Assembly: GCA_011319805.1 (NCBI GenBank)
Contig: SJRY01000255.1
Location: 434,001 to 498,000 of the forward strand
DNA from: Macrocybe gigantea
Lineage: Eukaryota; Basidiomycota; Agaricomycetes; Agaricales; Callistosporiaceae
Reading direction: 5' to 3'
DNA: 64,000 bases
Shown: one piece after another, positions 20,853 through 31,723 of the stretch
Layout of the letters: each line of letters starts with the position of its first letter
Position numbering within the stretch: position 1 is the stretch's first letter
Made by a program: the position numbers and the translations under genes
Notes under the pieces: model-generated
Seen by the model: the letters and a program-made list of their open reading frames with translations, nothing else
What the model was told of the DNA's origin: nothing
The model's database searches: none

Positions 20853-23388
20853 TCAATGGAGGATGTAAAGTTGATCAACTAGACAGCAAGTCACGCATCG
20901 GTCAGCCAAAGGACACGAAGAGACAGAAAACAGAAAGCGCACGTAAGGATGCAGTTGATGAGAGCGTCTCTGTTGCGGTGGTTCATGCCCAAAGCCTTCC
21001 TCCTGTCCTCTCTCCGGTTCCATCTGTATCGATGCAGGCACCGGCGACAACGCAGTCGTGAACGTCTTGTCATGCGGAAGATGGTTATGCACGTGGTGGC
21101 GCTCATGGTAATCGTAAATATACGGTCCATCCGAGTGACGTCGTCTTCTCGCCAGAGGAACGACCTGGTCCCGCTCCCACACCGTGTCTTCCGACGACGG
21201 CGCCGCCGAAAGCGAGGGCGGATGCAGCGCCATCTGCGACGCTTGCACTGAAAGGAGTTGTGAACGTGGTTGTTGCTGTTGCTGTTGCGCCTGCAGCGGC
21301 TGCCGCGCTGACGGCAAAGTCGAGTGTGGGGGCGGTTCCGGTGGGGCAGACGATGGTGATGGCACGCCGCTCGTGCTCTCCGCATCAGATTCGTAGCCAG
21401 GGGACATGTCGCTTTCCACCGAGGTCGTCCGAGGCCGAGTTGAGGGATGGGAGGGAAAAGATCGTCGGTCCAAGGGATAAAATTGGGGTGGCAGTGATGA
21501 GAAGTAGTCATAATACTGGGATTCCGTATTATTTTCGGGGAAACGGAAAACGCCCATTCGAACTTCGGGGACTGGATACCTGATCACAGATTTTGGAGAT
21601 GTGCCCTGCATATAATATTGGTAGTCACTGTTATAATAATATTGAGAGTGAGGGTAAGCATTCGTTTTCGATGATTGGGAAGCCTGTTTCGCTTTGTAGC
21701 CAGATTCGTGCGTGATGGAGCGGGGAAAGAAGATCTTTGTGAAATCAGACTTGCTTGGCTTTCGAATAAGAGGTGAGAAAAGGTGAGTCTCACTAAAAGA
21801 GTGATTGCAGAAGATACGAAACATCCGATGCCCCCAATCATCAGCAAAAAATCTGATCGTTTGGAAAGGCAGTCGGTATTTTGAGTGAGCGTGCACAAGA
21901 ATCGCCGAATACAAGCGACATACCCATGGCAAATCTGTGCAAGTTCATCAGAAAAGTGTCGTGTATAAAGCACTGCACGTCAAACTCACGGATTGTTGAT
22001 GATTGGGTAAGGGCCACGGATGCTATCCACCGCAATGATCATGAGGGGCAGTGTGAAAAGAAAGCGGAACATTATGCGAACTCGCTATAAAGGGCGGCCG
22101 CGGTTCTCGGATTTAGAGTGTCATCCTTCGAAATTTGCGCAAAGAACCCACGTTGAGCTGGTAAAACATCGCCAGTCTCACGACAACGTCCGGCTCCGCT
22201 CCTTCCTCTTGCACATGCCTGACGAACGAAGGAAAGCGGGCAAGAACATAGAGGAAACACACAGTGGTAGAGGTTCCGGCCGACGTTCCTACGAGAAATA
22301 TCCAGCCTAGACACTGTTATTCGAATTATGCGCAGGACAGGGGTAAGTGTCATGAGAACCATGATCCGAAAAAGCAGGAAAGACACGTACAGAATCAATT
22401 TCTCGCCGTGCAATGACGGTCGTTATAGGCATGCCAATAACAGCAATTGTGCTCCCTGCGAGTGCACGTATTGATCATCATGATCGAATGCACCAGAAGA
22501 ATTGCCACGGCGTACCAATATACCATGCACGAAATTCCCAGCTATGGAACCAATCCCGCTTCGTTGGACCTTGGTGCAGTAGAAAGAGCCAGAATGTCAG
22601 TTCTGTAGTGAGTTGTCGTAAGATGTTACGGTTTATAAACGCGTGACGCAGTGCTGCGGACCTTCGAGATGCGTCACCCTGGACAAGGGAAAGATTTTTG
22701 AACATGCGTGAGTTGCGTGGAACAGGATGCGAAGGGGCGTACAGCTCAAGAGACCATGCGACGCTTAATATAAAATACAGTGGCAGTACCCATTGCTTGT
22801 TCCGCATTCCCCATAGACTGTATGGCCGGGCAGGACTACAGCCAAGGCAGTATATCGTAAAAACCGGGCGGTCAGACGGGATGATGCAGGATTATGGTAC
22901 ATACTCGTGCCTCCCGGTATCTGAATGTAACCTGCGCAGGGTCAAGTTGGTCATTTTCCCACCCAGAGCGGCGAATGAGCCCAAAAATTTTACCTTCCTG
23001 GAACTTGATGACCGTCGTCGCGACGCTGAACACTATAAGCAATGGCAGTGTGCCGAGGTACGAATATCTGGAGGGAGAAACGGTGAATTAGTCAATTAGC
23101 GGCTCATCAGCTACGCCCCATCGGCAACATGAGGCGCGGGGAAGTGTTGCATGTGGTAGGGGAAGGGACATACGTCATGATCCTCTTGAACGCGCCCGGC
23201 TGCCTCCCAGAGTGCCATTTCACGCATTCGAACCTGTCATAGCTCCATAGATGCGAGATGAGGAAGACCAAGAACTTGGGAGACCGTCAGCGAGTTCAGA
23301 GAGTGCGGGCTGCTAGAGCGGAGCGCCTCCTTACGATGCACGACAAGATTGCCCATAGCAGGTAGGCTTGGGGAGATCCGCTGCTCAT
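20853..23388 (-). CDS. seven-helix membrane protein, paralogue 2, with long Gln/Ser/Pro-rich tail
   Basis: Paralogue of the gene at 1.4-3.4 kb. The start is ATG 23388 (MSSGSPQAYLLWAILSCI). The order of landmarks is the same: FLVFLISHLWSYDRFECVKW, SGRQPGAFKRIMT, YLGTLPLLIVFSVATTVIKF, KQWVLPLYFILSVAWSLEL then VTHLE, LTFWLFLLHQGPTKRDWF, RFLFTLPLMIIAVDSIRGP, MIGGIGCFVSSAITLL and IFFPRSI. About seven hydrophobic segments are spread over roughly ten exons that join cleanly; no frame break was needed. The C-terminal tail (about 250 residues) is hydrophilic, with a Tyr/Gln-rich part, acidic Ser clusters, a run of six Gln and a His-rich patch. The tail is far longer than in paralogue 1. The stop at 20853 assumes no further intron. 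Function unknown. Confidence 0.75.
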
Positions 23389-24448
23389 CGAAGAGAGGTC
23401 AGACCTGATGTTGCCTGAGAGAATTTACAAGGAGCCAGCTCGAGGTCGAGGAGGAGGAGGGTTAGTTGGAGGTCGATATAATCAAATATTAATTTGGCGT
23501 TGTTCCATGGACTAAAGTGAAAGACACTTGAAGGGCACCCTCGGGATTTGCCGTACCTGATTTCACACATCGTTTTACCTTTTTCAAATTGAACCCCGTC
23601 GTCTGCTATCCTCAGAGACCGTCAATCGTTACAAAAATTACGCTTATGATGAGCGCCTATGCTCACAATCGAGACTACACAAAGTTGCTACATCTACGCA
23701 TCCAAGTAGCCTGGCCTAGGAACACGACATCCTACACTTGCATAGCCCTTGATTGATGGAGTTTGGAATTCCAGGGTGCTTATATCACACAGATCTGTCG
23801 AGAAAAGAAAATGCACCCAAAAGTACACAGGAGCAGGTCTCCATTCCAAGGATTCTCCCGATGCAGATTGATTGCCCTGACAGCCAACTAACATCGTTGC
23901 ACTCCTTTGGGAGAAACAATTCAGACGAGCTGGCGTCGAAAACGACAGCAACGGGCTGTGACTGGCGGGGACTAAGGTCGACAAATGAGTGCCCGTTTCG
24001 CTTGATGAACATGCATGTCTCCAAGTGGGGCTTTGCAACGACGAATTGGCCGAAAGCAACGATGGCGAATTTAGATATCGCCTCGGAGAAGAAGTCGAGC
24101 GTTAGGCGAGTCAGAAGTACAGGGTACCAGAAGTAAACTATCTTTCGCGGGTATCACAGACATTGTTTGCTGTCTGACAGAGGCTCCACAGTAGCGTCGA
24201 TAAATCGGCCTTGAAAGATGGTCACGCTGACCTACACCTATAATATCACATCGGTCATACCAAGGTCGTGAAGAGCAGTGAGTGACTAATGGGTCTCAAA
24301 CGTCCAAATCAGGCTGTCAAAATGGTGACTGACGAGTCATAACAACACAACGACGGCTTGTGATTATCTCGCATTGTCACGCTAAAATAGATATCAGCAT
24401 GCTCACGAATGGTTCAAGGGTCGCCCAGGTCATGGGTAGGATAGCGTA
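23389..24448. other. intergenic region, no gene seen
   Basis: About 1 kb between the 5' end of the membrane-protein gene and the 3' end of EFG1. Frames on both strands carry no motif that I recognise. Confidence 0.5.
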
Positions 24449-25467
24449 TTATTCGCTGAAATCACTTTCACTGTCTTCGTCATCCTCGGCTCCATCTTCT
24501 TCCACGTTCTCACTGTCTGCTTCCGCCTCATCCTCGAAAAAGTCATCCTTCGCTGACTTTCGTGCCGTCGTAACCTTTTCGGTTGCTTTCCCAAACGACT
24601 GCTTACTGCCGCCGACATCGTGTCGATGTGACAATGGCTGAGTGTTCCTCTTCCTCCCATCCAGATGCAGCTCGGGCTCAGTGGGCAGTTCTCCACTCTC
24701 CATAGCTTCTTGTATTCGATTCCGAATGTCCTGGCGCGCCGCATTGGTATGGCTGCCTTCTGCTTCGGAAAATTGTGGTGTAGATTGACTATGCCGCACC
24801 TCGGGTGGGAAGAGCGAGATGTATTTTTGAGTTTTGGGGTAATGCTGCTCGGCGTGTCAGCGTGGGCCAGCATCCCGCAGTCCATGTGCTCGCAACTTAC
24901 CAGGACGTAGTTGAGGTCGACTCTGAGATCGCGCAGCTCCTTCTCGAGCTTCGACTTGTCAGACTTGCTTGCCGTCGAAAGACATTGCTTCGTTTGCTTT
25001 ATCTTGCGAACGACCTTTTGTCGCTCTGCACCACATGATGTTTTTTTTGAACGTCCAGTTAAGAGAAATGAGCGAGGAGTAAATAACGACTTCGTCGTAG
25101 AAGCAGATTCACCGAAGAACTTCACTTTGTGGTATCGAACGGACAGCGCTCGCTCCTTCTTTGCCTGCTCTGCCTGCCTCAAATCTGCCTCCAATGCTCG
25201 CTGCCGTCGCTCCGTTTCAACTCGGACATCCGCTGCAAGGTTGTCCTAGTACATAAGGATGTAAGAGGTGAATTGCAAGGCCCCAGCTTCGCGACACACC
25301 TTGGCCAATAGCCTCCTTGTTTGTCGTAAAGCAGATTTGACCTTTTGGACGCCAGGCAGAACTGAGTCTTTTGCGGGATGATGATGACCTTTGATCTTCG
25401 AGGGATTGCCTTTCTTTGCATGCGACGATGAATCCGACGTAGTCTTGTGCGCCCTTGTAGGCCCCAT
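24449..25467 (-). CDS. EFG1: rRNA-processing protein Efg1
   Basis: A nucleolar protein needed for 18S rRNA maturation (established in yeast). Exons read MGPTRAHKTTSDSSS, then KSALRQTRRLLAK, then DNLAADVRVETERRQRALEA, then RYHKVKFF joined to ERQKVVRKIKQ, then KLEKELRDLRVDLNYVL joined to HYPKTQKYISLFPPEV. The last two joins are the conserved core of the family. The C-terminus is an acidic Glu/Asp/Ser tail ending SDFSE at 24449. Introns are inferred at about 25247-25300, 25026-25112 (87 nt, a multiple of three without a stop) and about 24838-24903. The start at 25467 is preferred; an in-frame upstream start near 25539 would add about 24 residues. The gene is divergent from ELP1. Confidence 0.85.
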
Positions 25468-25635
25468 CTGGTTGCCGGTTCCACTGGCAGTGCTCCCGTT
25501 GATCGCAAAAGTGTGTTTGCATGCCAAAGCCGACGCCAAACAACACCCAAGGAACTTTTTTGCGATCTCGGTTTATCGCGCCCGGAACGAGCCAGGTCAT
25601 ATTTATCTATTTTAGAGCGAAACCGCGTGTTAAAA
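25468..25635. promoter_or_regulatory. compact bidirectional promoter between EFG1 and ELP1
   Basis: Only 168 nt separate the two proposed start codons. Both genes act on stable RNA (rRNA processing and tRNA wobble modification), so coordinated expression is plausible. No TATA box is obvious. Confidence 0.5.
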
Positions 25636-28600
25636 ATGCGCAATCTTACGCTTGCCTCTGCTGCTGTGGCCGATCTTCCCAATGCTCATGTTACTGCAAC
25701 TGCCTTCGATCTAGACGAAAATGTCATTTACGCGACCTCGGAGCGGCAAAACTCAGATGGCGAAGTCGACGTTGAAATTTGGAAACTCCAGGATGGCGAG
25801 GTGGGTTCTACAGCTGTTCCATCCCCCAGAATGCATTTCGCGTCAAAACGTGCCGTTGACATAGTCCAGAGCACTCCTTCGGCTCCTTTTACGATGTTCA
25901 CGACCGTAGCTTCATCCATGCCTTCAGTTGCCCAAGTCATATCGATTCGTGTGTTGCTGGAGAGCAGAAAACTTGCTGTGATCATGAGCAATGGAATATC
26001 TCGATGGTGTCGATGGATGACTTGGATCCTGTGGTGTGTCTCCATTGACTAGGGTCCCTCATACCGACAATGAACCAATTCACGTCATAGGCTGAAGTGG
26101 AGGGCACTGTGGAGTCTGGAATCCTGGCAGCGCAGTGGAGTCCAGATGACACTTCTCTCGTACTCATCACTGGTCAGTAAAAGAATGATCTCGCTTTCAT
26201 TCTGCAAGTGTTCATCCAAGCAACAGGCGAGGGCAAGCTAATTCTTATGACTTCGACTGTCGACGTCCTATCTGAGGCACCACTGAACACTTCCGATTTT
26301 GGGGAAGGTACGTTTACGTCTATTCTTTTTCAACAGGGCCTTATCGCGTTCCTTGCATTACATTTGTCTCATCAATCTCAAGATGCGCCTATAAATGTTG
26401 GCTGGGGCTCAAAACAAACCCAATTCCACGGATCCCTTGGAAAAGCGGCTGCTCACGCGCCATCAGTCACTGCGGTAGGATCAAGCCCGGACGATGACGC
26501 GGTGCCGCGCATTAGCTGGCGTGGCGATGGCGCGTATTTTGTCGTCTTGGCACTTTCTCCGGACACGCCCAACGACAGTCAGCCTAATCCCAATCTCCGC
26601 CGACGCGTCCTCCGAGTATACAACCGCGAGGCAGCTCTCCAGTCCACGTCCGAGCCTGTCCCTGGCCTCGAACACGTCCTGTCATGGCGGCCCTCGGGGA
26701 ATCTGATCGTCGGCACACAGCGTTTTGGATACGAGGGCGGCGGCGTGGGCCGCGAAGGAAGGCACGATGTCGTGTTCTTTGAAAGGAACGGACTGAGGCA
26801 TGGAGAGTTTGAGATTCGTGCAGCTGAACTGGCGCTGCGGGCGACCAAGGTTGATGAAAGGCGCAAATGGGGTTATAGAGTGCGGGAGACGGGTTGGAGC
26901 TCTGACTCCGCCGTGCTGGCACTGTGGATCGAACGTGACGAAGGCGACGTTGGTAATTTGAATTTCTGTCTTTTTGAATTCCTGTCATGATGCTGATGCG
27001 ACGTTATAGTGCAACTGTGGACGATGGGAAATTATCATTGGTTGGTAGCAATACACGTCCATGTTGATGATATTGACTTCCTGTATCCAAGGTATCTGAA
27101 GCAGGAAATCGCTGCTCCTAGAGCACTCGAAAAGCCTGGTCGATTCACATCGGTGACATGGCATCCTGAAACACCATTGCATCTCATCCTAACGACACCA
27201 TGTGCGTTTCCCTCTCCATCACTTTTTCATCGCCCCTTATTAGACTGACAATTTCCCCAGTGGCAATAATTCAGCGAAGGTACGCATGGGAAACATGCGC
27301 ATCAAACTCGGCACCTCCGCAGGACAGCGGAGCTGTTGCAGTCATAGACGGCTGTTCGTAATCGCATATCGACATTGCGCCGTGTCTGACAAAGTCTTCG
27401 AACAGCTAGTGTTTTGCTAACGCCGTTCCGCGTCCAAAATGTCCCCCCTCCAATGTCGTCCTTGCAACTTTCGCTGTCAACCGATACTCCCTCACCTATA
27501 AAAACACCTGTGCATGCTTGCTTTTCCCCAAAGTCCGACACATTCGGTTTGCTGTGGGAATCGGGCTACGTCGAGTTGTGGTCCTGCGTACGCGCCTTCA
27601 GGGTGGCCCTGGGAAGGTCATGGAGCCCTCCCGAATGTGGGCTGGTTCAGTCGGACGAGATCATTGCAGGCAGATTCATATAACGACGATTGAAGATTCA
27701 TCTGTGGTTGTTGTTCTGCACGGCGGCCAGGAAAGTGACGTAATTACAATATTCAACTCGAATCTCGGCGATGGGCTAGTCGTGGGCCTGAAGAACGTGG
27801 TGACTCCGTTCAAGAATGGACGAATAGTCTCACTAGACGAAAACCTCGTCTGTGAGTCCCCAGATGGCGAGATTCTCAGATGTACGCCCGTTCCATTATG
27901 CTCCTAGATTCCTGCTGAAGTGTTGATTTCCCGTAGACGATGCAGGCCAGAGATCCTTCGTGCCAGTGGGACGTTTTCCAGGGTTTTGTCTCCAAACACG
28001 GGGCACCAGCGTCGCCCTCCTGGAAGACGCATCCGCGATGACGACCGTCTATGTCGGTCTTTCAAGCGCTGGAAAATTACACGTCGCTGACGAGCATTCA
28101 AATCATTACCTGCTAGCATCCAACGCGACGTCGTTCACGGCCGCTTCCGGTTTCATCATTTTCACAACAACTTCGCACGAAGCGAAATTTGCGCCTCTGG
28201 CGGCTTTGAACGGCTGCTAGACGAATCGAGCGAAACCTCAAAAACGGAGTGGCAGAGTAGGCGGGTGGAGCGGGGCTCAAGGATTGTTGTGGCGGTCCCG
28301 TCATCAATGAGCCTTGTGCTCCAGATGCCCAGAGGCAATCTGGAGACGATTAATCCGCGGCCTTTGGTTATGGAAGTCATCAAGCAGGACTTGGACGCGT
28401 AATGCTCTTCAAAATAAATCAAACCTCCTGTGCATTGACTTCCTGTTCTAGAGGGAATTACCGCAAAGCGTTCCTTGCGTGCCGGAAGCACCGCATTGAC
28501 CTCAATGCAATAGTCGACCACGACAAAGCTACCTTCCTCGAGAGAATTAGCTCGTTTGTGGAACAGGTTCATGAAGTTGACTTCATTAACCTCTTTTTGA

Positions 28601-30757
28601 CTGGTTTGGGGTGCGCGTTCTTCTTTCCTAGTTTCCCTGATGCCGCTTTGATGATTTTGAACTCCAGGCGTGGCTCGCAATCGCCAGAAATCGTCGCCAA
28701 GATTTGCGATTCCATCAGAGTCGAACTAGAGAAGAAGGATCTTACGAAGTACGTCAATTCCATCTTGACGGCGTACGTTGTCAAGGATCCCCCGGACTAT
28801 GAAGCTGGCCTAGCCATGTTGCACCGTCTGCAAGGTTCGAAATTTTGGGCACTGGCTGAATCCCGATAACTGATTTACAGGCTTTAGAGACCGACTCGGC
28901 CCTGGTTGAGGATGCGGTGAAATACATTATCTTCCTTGTTGACGCAGACCGACTGTTCGATGTTGCACTGGGGATGTATGACTTCACATTGGTTCTTCTG
29001 ATCGCCCAGCATGCTCAGAAAGTATGCTCACTTCTTATCACGCAAGCAATTGTACTTCAACGATTGTCTGCAGGACCCTCGAGAATACCTCCCATTCCTC
29101 CGAGAACTGCGCGCCTTGGATAAATATTACCAGCGCTTCCGTATCGACGACCATCTAAAGCGACGCCAGAGCGCATTAGGGAACCTGAATCTTGCTGGTT
29201 AACGCATTTCCCTCCTGCTCTGTGTCGTCTTAGCTCATCCCCTATGCTTAGGCCCCCGACGTTTTGACGAATGTATCCGTTATATCGAAACACACAATCT
29301 ACACGAAGCGGCTTTGCAGATATGGAAAGGGACGGATCAGTATAACGTACGAGATTCTCTATCGTCAATTCGCCTCTTACCTTCTCAATACTTGATTTAG
29401 CGAATTCTCGAACTCTATGGGGACTGGCTATTTGAGAGGCGAGAATTTAGGCAAGCTGCGATAGGCAAGTAGTATAGATATCGTTGACTCGCGCTTCACT
29501 GACTGCGATATCTCAGTTTTAATGGAAGCCGAGTGCTTGTCAAAAGCCATGGTTGCATATGAAAGGGCGCTCCTGTGGCAGGAGTTGTTCGATCTCGCCC
29601 TCGAAGTCAAAGTGGAAGAAGAGGAAATTGTTGCTACCGCGTACAGGGTTGCTGGTACGCGTTTAGCGCGTTCATCGGGAGGCCTGGCTGGCTGACCCAT
29701 CCGCACCGATGCAGAGGAACTCACCTCGAAGAAGCGGTTCTCAGAAGCAGGGACTGTCCTCCTTGACCATGCCCAGGACGTCCGAGAATGCGTCATTGCG
29801 CTCGTTCAGGGGAACTTATTCTCTGAAGCTCGCAGAATCGTGAGTGGCGACGTGGCCCTGGATTGCCTGATCATTTCTCATCTCCAGGCAGATCACCTTG
29901 CATTCCAGACCTGAACTTATGGAAGACATAATTCACCCAGGAGCATTTGACAGTTGTTCACAGATCCTGGAGGATTTGACGGAATGCACCGAGCAGCTTA
30001 GAAAGCAGCGGAATCGCCTGAGAGAACTGAGAATCAGAAAGATTGAAGAACCTGGTAGGAATCGTTTTCTCGTCGGAGCTTAGACTTGGCTCGATTTGAC
30101 TTGGCATCATTTGAAGATGCGTTCTACGGAACAGAGGACCCAACTCTTCACAATGTTGATGTCATGACCGATGTCTCTATGGCACCGACCGCCTTCACCC
30201 GATATACCGTCGCACCAACAACGGTGTCTCGTTCATCGAAGTGGGTTCGCCAGCATATATATGATAAGCTTATTATTTAAATGTCACCCAGGCGAAGTTC
30301 ACGATCGAAACGGAAAATGGAGAGGAAAGTAGGCTCGGGGCGGAAGGGGACCGTGGACGAGGAAGAATACCTGTTGAAGTCAGTGAGCAAGCTCGTAACA
30401 CGGTTTGGAACGATAGAAGGTATGGGTTTGGTTTCGTCGATGATCTGCACTTTCCATTATTCTTATGCACGTGTCACAGACGAAGCACGGACGTTGCTGC
30501 CTCACCTCTTCCGTCTTACACCGAAGCACAGGCAAGAGGGGGCATCGGTACAGCAACGAGCGACGGAATTCGAGACCGAGCTGAAGGAGGCGATAGAAGA
30601 GATCTGGACTCGACCTCCGGAAGAAGTTGTTACTGACTCCTGGGCATCTCGCATAGAAGCTGTCGAGAAGGACAAGAGAGTGAACCCATTGGACAGGGTC
30701 GAGAAGCCTGACATTCCTAGTGGCGAATGGCAGATAAAATTGTACAATTATGAGTAA
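25636..30757 (+). CDS. ELP1: Elongator complex scaffold subunit Elp1 (IKI3 family)
   Basis: The largest Elongator subunit, which scaffolds wobble-uridine modification of tRNA. The N-terminal half has WD40-like blades ([59 protein letters not shown]). The C-terminal half is an alpha-solenoid ([90 protein letters not shown]). Near the end, [13 protein letters not shown] (about 30293) matches the basic tRNA-binding region known from yeast. The end is [12 protein letters not shown]. About 18 introns; 29465-29516 has a GC donor. The frame breaks at AA 25995, GG 27580 and C 28211. One added base at each restores conserved text ([43 protein letters not shown]). Confidence 0.93.
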
Positions 30758-31723
30758 GATTTTCTTCTAGTATGGGGAGAGTATGCTACTGTAGGATATA
30801 CACGAGTCTGTCCAAGAGGCGCTGTAATTAACCTGTCATGCCATGTCAGGCGGTCGACAGCAACGGCACAGACAGACATTACGAACGCCGATCTCCCCAG
30901 AAATGCTTCAGCATCCGACCTGGTTACTCGGGCCATGACGGATCTACAGAAAATCACGCCCCATGTCCTAAGGGTTACATGTGACTCCTGGCAGATGAGA
31001 CACGCGTCGTAGAAAAGAGAGTTCGTCGAACAAGCGAACAGCCTGAGGACGACGTTTTGCGACATGCGTTAGAAGTGATATCTAACGCCCGATCACAGGG
31101 AAGGGATTGAAAGGTGCCGAGAGGTAAATGGGGGGCGAAAGTATGAAATTACAAGAATGCAGCAGCTGTGACAAGCAGCAATTGGAGCTAGCCCCTGCAA
31201 CATGAGTCTCCTGTTGCATGGAGTCCTGCTGACGATCTCGATCCCATTGCATTGCCACAAACAAGCTCGTGCTCGTTTCCTCGGGGGGACGGCGGAGTAC
31301 GAGCACAGCGCAACCGAGAGTGAAGGCGAGAACAAGGGCAACGATGACTGGAAGCTTGTTTCGTTGGCGGAGTAGCGTTTCAGGAGGCGGGATAACCGCA
31401 TCACGTGTGATGCAGCTAATTGCCTGCTCAACAGATTAATGGATCCACAAGCGTATATATTCCATGGTCGTTGCCCGATGCCACTGTCTCTCCGATATCC
31501 GCCAACGGCGCCGCGGCCTGAGCTCAGTCCTACCTGAAAGGCAAAGTTTTTTTAATAGCGAAGCAGACTCAGAACACAGCCATCAAATATCAGCAATTCC
31601 CAATCTCACCTACCGGCTCGCGCATCAGCATCTGTCATCTGCTACATAGGCCTTCACAGCCATATTTCACCTCTCCCATCTTCTCATTGCACTCTTCCAC
31701 TTTCACCGCCCAACTGTGGCTGA
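30758..31723. other. intergenic region with unassigned open frames
   Basis: About 1 kb. A minus-strand frame near 31080-31400 encodes one hydrophobic helix (NKLPVIVALVLAFTLGCAVL) followed by a polar tail. It lacks a convincing start, and I do not recognise a family. The 3' part must be the promoter of the F-BAR gene. Confidence 0.35.

Noticed and set aside
20891..21511. Minus-strand Arg/His-rich frame of 206 residues overlapping the seven-helix tail
   Set aside because: It is a shifted frame of the tail's low-complexity sequence; the tail frame continues directly from the IFFPRSI motif.
30758..31440. Small membrane-protein gene on the minus strand
   Set aside because: One hydrophobic helix is visible, but there is no convincing start, splice structure or family, so it is only mentioned in the intergenic entry.
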